Assembly (NCBI GenBank): GCA_946645735.1 | Contig: CAMPCK010000019.1 | Coordinates: forward strand, 1 to 9,466 | Source of the DNA: an uncultured Clostridia bacterium | GTDB lineage: Bacteria > Bacillota_A > Clostridia > Peptostreptococcales > Anaerovoracaceae | Reading direction: 5' to 3' | Length of the DNA stretch: 9,466 bases | In this document: positions 1 to 6,521 of the stretch, one piece after another | Layout of the letters: each line of letters starts with the position of its first letter | Position numbering within the stretch: the stretch's first letter is position 1 | Notes under the pieces: generated by a model | Told to the model about the DNA's origin: nothing | Seen by the model: only the letters and a program-made list of their open reading frames with translations | The model's database searches: none | Translations under genes and position numbers: made by a program

Positions 1-168
1 ATGAAGGGAAGGACGGTTTTCGTCATAGCTCACAGGCTCTCAACGGTACAGAACGCAGATGTCATCATGGTCATGGAAAACGGCCGCATCATCGAGCGCG
101 GAAACCACGAGCGCCTCATGGAGAAGAAGGGCAAATACTACAGACTCTACACAGGAGCTTCAGAATAA
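1..168 (+). CDS. ABC transporter ATP-binding/permease protein, C-terminal end (5' partial)
   Basis: This is the last 55 codons of an ABC exporter subunit whose start lies outside the window; the ATG at position 1 is an internal Met. The visible part contains the H-loop (switch histidine) in [13 protein letters not shown] at residues 8-20. It is followed by the typical tail in which the strand [14 protein letters not shown] leads into NHERLM and a short aromatic C-terminus. The AHRLST form with this ending is characteristic of exporter-type half-transporters, in which a membrane domain is fused to the ATPase (MsbA/LmrA/BmrA-like). The substrate cannot be inferred from this fragment. The gene ends at TAA 166-168 and is followed at once by an intrinsic terminator, so it closes the preceding transcription unit. 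Confidence 0.9.
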   Translation: MKGRTVFVIAHRLSTVQNADVIMVMENGRIIERGNHERLMEKKGKYYRLYTGASE

Positions 169-174
169 AAGCAG

Positions 175-221
175 GCCGCTTCCGGGATCAGAACACTCTG
201 ATCCCGGGGCGGTTTTTGTTT
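175..221 (+). terminator. Intrinsic (rho-independent) terminator of the ABC transporter gene
   Basis: A perfect 10-bp stem, CCGGGATCAG (182-191) with CTGATCCCGG (198-207), encloses the loop AACACT. The outer bases CCGC and GCGG can extend it across small bulges. A T-tract begins at 213 (TTTTTGTTT). The stem starts 13 nt after the stop codon of the ABC gene, the normal place for a terminator. Confidence 0.93.
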
Positions 222-247
222 GCTTTAAAGAGTATTTGTGATATAAT
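220..247 (+). promoter_or_regulatory. Sigma-A type promoter of the rodA-to-recD2 operon (extended -10)
   Basis: A consensus TATAAT at 242-247 is preceded by TG at 239-240 in the extended -10 arrangement (TGaTATAAT). A -35-like TTGCTT lies at 220-225, with a 16-nt spacer. The -35 overlaps the T-tract of the upstream terminator, so the two transcription units are packed with no spare DNA. A second TATAAT at 257-262 has a possible TTGTGA at 236-241 with a short 15-nt spacer, and may be an alternative or tandem start. Confidence 0.75.
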
Positions 248-281
248 GATATTTAGTATAATTATGACTAGTTTTATTAAT

Positions 282-286
282 AGGAG
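282..286 (+). promoter_or_regulatory. Ribosome binding site that leaves the rodA start ambiguous
   Basis: AGGAG at 282-286 is only 3 nt from the ATG at 290 but 9 nt from an in-frame TTG at 296. The ATG at 305 (codon 6) is 18 nt away, which is too far. The ATG at 290 is annotated as the more common codon. The TTG would remove only two residues and change nothing functional. Confidence 0.55.
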
Positions 287-289
287 ATC

Positions 290-2197
290 ATGGATTTGAG
301 TGAAATGCTGCAAAACATTACAGGCACATTACAGGATATCCTTCAAGGGGGAGGGATTCTCAATGCTGTACTGCGCCCTATTTTTGTGATACTGGCAGTG
401 TACATTCTGATAAGATGTATACTGTCTCTTGTGAGATCCAAGAATCCCGCCGAAGTGTGGGCATATCTCAAGGTCACAAGATACAGAGAGGAGCCTGACG
501 GAAGCGTCGTAAAGGTATCGGAGACCAATGAACCACTGACTCATTGGGAAAACGTCATAGGAAGAGCCAGATCCTGCGATATAACCGTCAATGACAAGAA
601 CCTCTCGAGAAACCACGGCCTTCTCATAAGGGATGAAGACGGCACCTGGACCTTCAGGGATCTGGGATCCGTAAACGGCACCTGGCTGAATTCAAGCGAA
701 GAAAACGACGCAGGCTACAAGGAATTCAGGTCCAGGGGAAGAAGCGACAGAAACGCTTATCTGGATTATGCCATGTCCCTGGAAAAGCCTGATGAACACA
801 GAAACGAGTTTGTAAAGATATCCAAGGGAAAGGGAGTCGAAGCTCCGGCCATAGAACTGGAGTATGGAGATATAATCAGAGCAGGGTATACGGAATTCGT
901 ACTTCTGCCCATTTCTCTTGAAGAAAAGAACAATAACGAGAAACTGAGAAAGGCAGACACCGAAGTAATGTCTGCAGGGCCTGCCATGGCAGCCCTTACG
1001 CTTTTTCAGCTCATGACCTTCCTCCAGCTCTGGATGAGCAAGGGAGAGGAGCACGTCATAAGCATATTCACGGCCTTCGCCGGACTGATCGCCATAGAAT
1101 GGGTATATTACCTGATCCTCCGGGTTACGAGAAGAGCAGCCTTCGAGATGGAGATCATAGCCTTCTTCCTTTCGACTTTGAGCCTGGCTGTGGTTGCGTC
1201 GAAGTCGCCGGATGCCTTGGTCAAGCAGATGACATGTATAGGCATAGGCGTTGCCTGCATGTTCATCATGTGCATATATTTAAGGGATCTCGAGAGATCC
1301 AAGCTTATCCGAATGGTACTGGTAGTGGGTTCAGTGATTCTTTTCATTCTGAATCTTGCTTTGGCTGCAACCACCTTCGGAGCCAGAAACTGGCTCAGTA
1401 TCGGAGGTTTCTCCTTCCAGCCCTCAGAACTTGTGAAGGTGGCATTTATATGGGTAGGAGCAGCGACTCTGGATGAGCTTTTCAGAAAAAAGAATCTTTA
1501 CCTGTTCATGCTTTTCTCCCTGTTCTGCTTCGGATGTCTGGGGCTTATGGGAGACTTCGGAACAGCTATCATATTCTTTGTTACATACCTTGTAATTTCC
1601 TTCCTGAGATCGGGCGATCTGTCAAAGCTGATCCTCCTGGTAGGAGCAGCGGCAGCAGGCGGATTCCTTATCCTCAAGTTCAAGCCATACATAGCTGCCA
1701 GGTTCGCCACCTGGATGCACGTGTGGGATCCGGAGCTTGTGGATGCAGCAGGATTCCAGCAGTCGAGGACACTGTCGGCATCAGCTTCCGGCGGACTTCT
1801 GGGAGTAGGCGCGGGCAGAGGCTGGCTGTCAGAGGTCTTTGCAGCTGACATGGACCTGGTCTTCGGAATGCTCATAGAAGAGTGGGGGCTTATAATCGCA
1901 TGCCTTGCGGTGCTCTCAATCGTCACCCTTGCGTTTTTTGCAGTAAGGTCCATAACATCCGGCAGGTCGACCTTCTACACCATCGGCGCCTGCGGAGCCA
2001 CATCCATGCTGGTATTCCAGACCATGCTGAACGTCTTCGGATGCACGGATATACTTCCCTTCACGGGAGTGACTTTCCCCTTCGTTTCCCACGGAGGAAC
2101 TTCCATGATCGTATCCTGGGCGCTCCTGGCCTTCCTCAAATCATCTGATACGAGACTGCATGCCAGTCTTGCGGTGAAAGGAGGGAGCAGGAAATGA
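290..2197 (+). CDS. rodA: FHA domain-RodA (SEDS family) fusion, peptidoglycan polymerase
   Basis: SEDS proteins polymerise lipid II into glycan strands in the membrane and work with a class B PBP. Residues 24-48 are a membrane anchor. An FHA domain follows at about 56-208, with its phosphothreonine-binding signatures GR (91-92), SRNH (106-109) and NGT (129-131), and a closing strand LEYGDIIRAG (190-199). Between NGT and that strand sits an extra charged stretch of about 55 residues (134-188). From about 228 a polytopic SEDS domain begins, with GARNWL...FQPSE (364-380), FQQSRTLSASASGGLLGVG (489-507), MDLVFGMLIEEWG (521-533, with D522 at the position of the catalytic Asp of RodA) and FTGVTFPFVSHGGTS (591-605). 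Five hydrophobic segments precede GARNW instead of the usual three, as in mycobacterial RodA. Parity puts the FHA domain in the cytoplasm. I infer that it is equivalent to FhaB fused to RodA, controlled by a Ser/Thr kinase outside this window. FtsW or SpoVE is less likely, given the PbpA-like neighbour. Confidence 0.9.
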   Translation: MDLSEMLQNITGTLQDILQGGGILNAVLRPIFVILAVYILIRCILSLVRSKNPAEVWAYLKVTRYREEPDGSVVKVSETNEPLTHWENVIGRARSCDITVNDKNLSRNHGLLIRDEDGTWTFRDLGSVNGTWLNSSEENDAGYKEFRSRGRSDRNAYLDYAMSLEKPDEHRNEFVKISKGKGVEAPAIELEYGDIIRAGYTEFVLLPISLEEKNNNEKLRKADTEVMSAGPAMAALTLFQLMTFLQLWMSKGEEHVISIFTAFAGLIAIEWVYYLILRVTRRAAFEMEIIAFFLSTLSLAVVASKSPDALVKQMTCIGIGVACMFIMCIYLRDLERSKLIRMVLVVGSVILFILNLALAATTFGARNWLSIGGFSFQPSELVKVAFIWVGAATLDELFRKKNLYLFMLFSLFCFGCLGLMGDFGTAIIFFVTYLVISFLRSGDLSKLILLVGAAAAGGFLILKFKPYIAARFATWMHVWDPELVDAAGFQQSRTLSASASGGLLGVGAGRGWLSEVFAADMDLVFGMLIEEWGLIIACLAVLSIVTLAFFAVRSITSGRSTFYTIGACGATSMLVFQTMLNVFGCTDILPFTGVTFPFVSHGGTSMIVSWALLAFLKSSDTRLHASLAVKGGSRK

Positions 2198-3504
2198 AGA
2201 AACTTGAAGGAAGATCTCTCATCTGTCTTCTTCTGATAATCGCCATGATGGCAGGCCTTGTATATTTCGTGGTAAGGCTTGAAATGAAGGGCTCAGAATG
2301 GGCGGGATTCTATGCCAACAAGCATATATTCTCAAACGGTGTTCTCAAAGCAGGAGAACTCAGAGACCGTGACGGAGATACACTTCTCGAGTACGATTCC
2401 GAGGGAGCTCACTACACCGGTGAGGAGTATCAGAGAAGGGCAGTGTCCCACGTAACGGGAGATATAGGAAATAACATATCGACAGGTGCAAACGTAGTCT
2501 TCAGAGCCCGCCTTGTGGGGTACAATCCCATAACAGGTACGGAAGGATTCCTGGGTCTTAAGGGCGGAAAAGTAGACCTAAGCATTGACAGGGACATAAA
2601 TGAAACCGCATATGAAGCCATAGGAAACAGAAATGGTTTTGTATGTGTATATGACTACACCACGGGAGACATCATAACCCTTGTAAGCACCCCCACGGTG
2701 GATCCCCAGGATCCCAATGCATCATCCTATGCGTCATCCGGCGCCTACAGCAACAAGGTCTTCAGCCAGACCTTCGCTCCCGGATCCACTTTCAAGATGC
2801 TGACGACAGCTGCGGCCCTTGAGAATATAGATGATCTCAGAAGCCGCACCTTCACCTGCACGGGATCCGTGGATATCGGTACCGGCAGGGTGAACTGCCC
2901 GGAAGTCCACGGCACCATGACCTTTGATGAAGCTCTTGCACACTCCTGCAACTGCGTCTTCGGACAGCTTGCAGTTGAACTTGGGCCTTCAACCATGAAG
3001 GAATACACCGAGAAGATGGGCTTCACCTCGAGCTATGATATAAACGGCATCAAGACAAAAGAGGGATCATTTAACTACGATCTTGATGAGATAGACCTGG
3101 CCTGGGCTGGCATAGGTCAGTCAGAGGATGAGGTAAATCCTGTATCCCTTATGGTATATATGGGAGCCATTGCAGGAGGAGGTTCAGCCAAAGAACCTTC
3201 GATCCTTAAGGGTAAATCCTCCGGAAATGTTCATCTTCTGGACAGCGACACAGCATCAGACCTTAAGGAACTCATGAGAAACAACGTAATCACCAATTAC
3301 GGAGATGACAACTTCCCGGGACTTTCCATGGGAGCCAAGACCGGAACTGCCGAAACGGCCTCAGGCGGAGACAACTGCTGGATGGCAGGCTTTAGCGGCA
3401 ATTATGCCTTCGTGGTAATGATAGAAAAGGGCGTATCCGGAATCAGAACAGCCGGACCCGTTGCCAATACAGTACTTCAAAAAATCTTAGAGGAGAGTAA
3501 CTGA
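2194..3504 (+). CDS. pbpA: PbpA-like class B penicillin-binding protein (transpeptidase)
   Basis: This is a peptidoglycan DD-transpeptidase that cross-links the strands made by its SEDS partner; the catalytic domain lies outside the membrane. An N-terminal anchor helix (about 8-28) is followed by a short linker with ELRDRDGDTLLE (55-66), the reduced form of the RGxIxDRNG motif. The transpeptidase domain carries all three catalytic motifs: SxxK as S198-T-F-K201 in FAPGSTFK, SxN as S251-C-N253, and KTG at 382-384 in GAKTGTAE. At 436 residues it is compact and lacks the large N-terminal pedestal of PBP2/FtsI, as in actinobacterial PbpA. Its ATG overlaps the rodA stop by 4 nt (ATGA), and AAAGGAGG at 2177-2184 lies 9 nt upstream, so translational coupling is likely. 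This fits a 1:1 polymerase/transpeptidase complex. Assignment to the PbpA group rests on architecture and gene order. Confidence 0.92.
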   Translation: MKKLEGRSLICLLLIIAMMAGLVYFVVRLEMKGSEWAGFYANKHIFSNGVLKAGELRDRDGDTLLEYDSEGAHYTGEEYQRRAVSHVTGDIGNNISTGANVVFRARLVGYNPITGTEGFLGLKGGKVDLSIDRDINETAYEAIGNRNGFVCVYDYTTGDIITLVSTPTVDPQDPNASSYASSGAYSNKVFSQTFAPGSTFKMLTTAAALENIDDLRSRTFTCTGSVDIGTGRVNCPEVHGTMTFDEALAHSCNCVFGQLAVELGPSTMKEYTEKMGFTSSYDINGIKTKEGSFNYDLDEIDLAWAGIGQSEDEVNPVSLMVYMGAIAGGGSAKEPSILKGKSSGNVHLLDSDTASDLKELMRNNVITNYGDDNFPGLSMGAKTGTAETASGGDNCWMAGFSGNYAFVVMIEKGVSGIRTAGPVANTVLQKILEESN

Positions 3505-3505
3505 A

Positions 3506-4252
3506 ATGTTTAACACAGAAAAAGTAACAAAGGATATCGTTCAGTGGATAAGAGACTGGTTTGAAGAAAACGGTCCCGGATGCAATGCAGTGGTTGCCGT
3601 GTCAGGAGGAAAAGATTCCTCTGTGGTAGCAGCTCTTCTTGTTGAAGCTCTCGGAAAGGACAGGGTAATCGGAGTAATGCTCCCCAGAGGAGTGCAGCCC
3701 GATATCGACATGTCATATCTTCTTGTAAACCATCTCGGCATCAAACACTATGAGATAAACGTAGGAGAGACCATAGATGCCCTTGAAAAGGAAATGAAGG
3801 CTGTCATGGGTGCGGATGCCGTATCTGCTCAGGCCATAGTAAACCTTCCTCCGAGGGTAAGAATGGCAGCGACCTATGCAGTATCACAGTCCGTAAACGG
3901 AAGAGTTGCCAATACCTGCAACCTTTCAGAAGACTGGGTGGGATATGCCACAAGATACGGCGATAACGCCGGAGACTTCAGCCCCATCTCAAGACTGACT
4001 GTCCAGGAGGTAAAGGCTGTGGGAAGATATCTGGGACTCCCCGATGTACTGGTTGACAAGGTGCCTTCAGACGGACTTCAGGCAAAGACAGACGAGGACA
4101 ATCTGGGATTCACCTATGCAGTTCTTGACAGATACATCAGAGAGGGCGTCATCGAAGATGAGGCAACCAAGAAGAGAATCGACCATCTTCACAAGATAAA
4201 TGCCTTCAAACTTAAATATATGGACTGCTTCGAATATGTACCCGAAGCATAA
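3506..4252 (+). CDS. nadE: NH3-dependent NAD(+) synthetase
   Basis: NadE makes NAD from nicotinic acid adenine dinucleotide, ATP and ammonia in the cytoplasm, the last step of NAD synthesis. The 248-residue protein has only the adenylating domain, with no N-terminal glutaminase, so ammonia is the expected nitrogen source. The PP-loop is SGGKDSS (33-39). The family signatures follow: NLPPRVRMAATYAVSQ (113-128), the NLSE...GYATRYGDNAGDFSPISRLT block (139-165), and PSDGLQAKTDEDNLGFTY (187-204), the form seen in clostridial NadE. The PP-loop has Lys where many NadE proteins have Ile (SGGIDS). The start ATG lies 1 nt after the pbpA stop, with AGGAGAG at 3491-3497 spaced 8 nt, inside the end of pbpA. 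Co-transcription with wall genes is clear, but the functional reason is not visible. Confidence 0.93.
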   Translation: MFNTEKVTKDIVQWIRDWFEENGPGCNAVVAVSGGKDSSVVAALLVEALGKDRVIGVMLPRGVQPDIDMSYLLVNHLGIKHYEINVGETIDALEKEMKAVMGADAVSAQAIVNLPPRVRMAATYAVSQSVNGRVANTCNLSEDWVGYATRYGDNAGDFSPISRLTVQEVKAVGRYLGLPDVLVDKVPSDGLQAKTDEDNLGFTYAVLDRYIREGVIEDEATKKRIDHLHKINAFKLKYMDCFEYVPEA

Positions 4253-4275
4253 TTGAAGCACGCGAAAGGAAATAA

Positions 4276-5235
4276 ATGAAAGAGATATTTGTAAAAGATC
4301 TGAAAAAGGACATGGAGATAATCGACTTCTTCATGGTCAAATCCATTGCTGTCAAAACAGGTTCCACCGGTAAGCCCTATCTGGACGTTACCCTGGGGGA
4401 TATGACCGGCGAGATCAACGGCAAAAAATGGGACGTGGGATCATCCGATCATCTCCTTAAGGAAAAGGATATCGTTAAGATCATCGCTCATGTAACGGAG
4501 TTCAATTCACAGCTCCAGCTTAAGATCCAGAGAATCAGGAAGGCAGTTCCCGAAAGCAATCCCGACGATGTCATGAATATGAAGGACTTCGTCAAAGCCG
4601 CTCCTGAACCGCCCCTTGTAATGTACGGCTACATTATGGAAGTGGCCCTCAACATGAAGGATGAGGATCTTAAGAGACTCTGCGTAAGGGTACTTGAGGA
4701 CAACAGGGATAAGCTCATGTATTATCCCGCTGCATCCAAAAACCACCATGCTGAGCTGGGAGGACTGCTCTATCACATGAAGCGCATGCTCATGAACGGA
4801 GAGAGGGTATGCGAGGTATATACCAACCTCAACCGCGATCTGGTCCTTGCAGGAGTCATCATGCATGACATGCAGAAAATATTTGAGATAGACGCAGACA
4901 CCGACGGCATGGCATCGGGCTATTCCTTTGAAGGACAGATGCTGGGCCATCTCGTCATGGGCGTAAAATATATGGACAGCCTTGCACTGGAACTGGGATT
5001 CTCTGCTGAAAAGCGCATAATGATGGAGCACATGATACTTTCCCATCACTATGAACCCGAATACGGCAGCCCCAAGAAACCGCTGTTCCCTGAGGCTGAG
5101 GTACTGCATTATCTGGACATTCTTGATGCCAGAATGTATGACATGGAAGAAGCACTTAAAGTAACGGAGCCCGGCGGCTTCAGCGACCGCATCTGGACCC
5201 TGGACAATAGAAGGATATACAATCCCGAGAAATAA
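4276..5235 (+). CDS. OB-fold/HD domain protein, YhaM-like 3'-5' exoribonuclease family
   Basis: The 319 residues match the length and layout of YhaM, a Firmicute 3'-5' exoribonuclease. An N-terminal OB-fold for nucleic acid binding spans about 12-90 (from IIDFFMVKSIAVKTG through IVKIIAHVTEFNSQLQLKIQRI). An HD metal-dependent phosphohydrolase domain spans about 150-290. Candidate metal ligands are H157/H158 in NHHAELGGLLYH, H167, the HD pair H197-D198 in VIMHDMQKI, H225 in GQMLGHLVMG, H257/H258 in ILSHHYEPEYG, and D281/D284 in LHYLDILDARM. The usual HDIGK reads HDMQK here, but the HD pair is intact. The gene follows nadE by 23 nt with AAAGGA at 4265-4270 and a 5-nt spacing. A role in trimming RNA 3' ends is inferred from the family. 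A nucleotidase or other HD hydrolase cannot be excluded. Confidence 0.82.
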   Translation: MKEIFVKDLKKDMEIIDFFMVKSIAVKTGSTGKPYLDVTLGDMTGEINGKKWDVGSSDHLLKEKDIVKIIAHVTEFNSQLQLKIQRIRKAVPESNPDDVMNMKDFVKAAPEPPLVMYGYIMEVALNMKDEDLKRLCVRVLEDNRDKLMYYPAASKNHHAELGGLLYHMKRMLMNGERVCEVYTNLNRDLVLAGVIMHDMQKIFEIDADTDGMASGYSFEGQMLGHLVMGVKYMDSLALELGFSAEKRIMMEHMILSHHYEPEYGSPKKPLFPEAEVLHYLDILDARMYDMEEALKVTEPGGFSDRIWTLDNRRIYNPEK

Positions 5236-5249
5236 AGGAGTAAAGAGAA

Positions 5250-6521
5250 ATGATCAAGTTACCCAAACTTGTAAAGGAAACCATCAAGGCACTGAAGGAC
5301 AAAGGGTATGACGCATACGCAGTAGGACCTGCTGTAAGAAACAGCTTATGCGGTCAGAAACCTGAGGAGTGGGATATAGGAACCTCCGCAGGATTTGACG
5401 TTATCACTGAACTCTTTCCCGAGGCTGATGTTCTGAGCGACAAGCTTTCTGTGGTAAGAGTATACGGAGGAGACGGAGAAGAGGAACTCCTGGCGGATAT
5501 CTGCACCTTCAGAAAGAAGGGTGAGGGCATAGTATTCACAGAAGACGTAAAAGAAGACCTGGCAAGGAGAGATTTCACGGTTAACGCTCTTGCCGATAAC
5601 GGCCTGGAATTCGTGGACGAATTCGGCGGAAGAAGTGACATTCAGGCAAAACTTGTCAGAACCATCGGACCTGCTGATGAACTCTTCAGAGAAGAACCCC
5701 TCAAGATGCTCAAGGCCTTAAGGATCACATCAGAACTTGGCTTTGACCTTACACAGGACGTTTACGAGGCGATCATCAAGAACCACGGACTTCTTAACAA
5801 TATCGCACCCGAGAAATTCAGAAGAGATTTTCTCGCCATTGTAGGCGGTCCCTCAGGGGGAAAGGCCATGAATATGATCGTGGACATGGGACTCCTGAGC
5901 GACATACTCGGAAGCACCGGCAGTTCTCTTTCCTCCAGAGAAAAAAGCGACCTCATGACTTTCTGCCAGAATGCAGACAAGTCAAAGCCTGTTCCTGAGA
6001 GAAGAATGGGCGCTCTGCTTTCAATCCTTTCAGAGAAAAAGGCCTTATCGGTTATCGACAGGCTCGGATTCACGGGAGAACTCAGAGATCATCTCGTGGA
6101 CGTTGCAAAGGATCTTCCCAGCTTCCACTTCGCCCAGCAGCCTCAGGCCTTCAAGAAATTCATCTATGAACATGGAACCATGGAGAGAACAGAATATCTC
6201 CTTAACCTTCAGAAGGCTTTAAGACTGATCTTTGACTACAGCATTGAGACCAAGATCAAGTCCAAGATGTTCCTTCTCGATGAATTTGCAAGAAACGGAG
6301 ATCCCATATTTGTGGAGGATCTCGCAATCGATGCAAACGATCTTATGGAAGCCGGAATCGTGGATGATCCCGAAGACTGCGAGAAACTGCTCAGGATGCT
6401 TGTTGAGCGTCTGCATATAGAGCCTAAGAAAAACACCCGCAAAGAGCTTCTGAAACTGGCAGAGACCTATAAGAAGAACAAAGTCAAAGCATATCTCAGA
6501 GGAGTTTCATGGATACGTTAG
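5250..6521 (+). CDS. Divergent class II CCA tRNA nucleotidyltransferase-like protein (cca family)
   Basis: Class II nucleotidyltransferases add CCA to tRNA 3' ends. The fold is recognisable from GYDAYAVGPAVRNSLCG (19-35), WDIGTSA (41-47), ADICTFRKKGEGI (82-94), DLARRDFTVNALA (103-115, intact), EFGGRSDI (124-131), PLKMLKALRITSELGF (150-165) and NIAPEKFRRDF (184-194). Several diagnostic residues differ. GGxVRD reads GPAVRN (26-31). The DxD metal motif reads E40-W-D42. The EDxxR motif, which in the family supplies Asp and Arg to recognise ATP and CTP, reads E148-E149-P-L-K152. The poorly conserved C-terminal half is of ordinary length, and I see no HD signature in it. AAGGAG at 5235-5240 lies 9 nt before the ATG. 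It may be the cell's CCA enzyme in diverged form, or a paralogue with changed nucleotide choice. Family membership is secure; the CCA-adding activity is not. Confidence 0.8.
   Translation: MIKLPKLVKETIKALKDKGYDAYAVGPAVRNSLCGQKPEEWDIGTSAGFDVITELFPEADVLSDKLSVVRVYGGDGEEELLADICTFRKKGEGIVFTEDVKEDLARRDFTVNALADNGLEFVDEFGGRSDIQAKLVRTIGPADELFREEPLKMLKALRITSELGFDLTQDVYEAIIKNHGLLNNIAPEKFRRDFLAIVGGPSGGKAMNMIVDMGLLSDILGSTGSSLSSREKSDLMTFCQNADKSKPVPERRMGALLSILSEKKALSVIDRLGFTGELRDHLVDVAKDLPSFHFAQQPQAFKKFIYEHGTMERTEYLLNLQKALRLIFDYSIETKIKSKMFLLDEFARNGDPIFVEDLAIDANDLMEAGIVDDPEDCEKLLRMLVERLHIEPKKNTRKELLKLAETYKKNKVKAYLRGVSWIR

Noticed and set aside
59..241. 60-codon plus-strand frame over the end of the ABC gene and its terminator
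   Set aside because: It runs through the H-loop-coding region in the wrong frame and across the terminator hairpin. The product is Ser/Arg/Thr-rich and without features.
4507..5109. 200-codon open frame on the minus strand opposite the YhaM-like gene
   Set aside because: The plus-strand frame has a coherent OB/HD protein with a good ribosome binding site. The antisense frame shows no family features.
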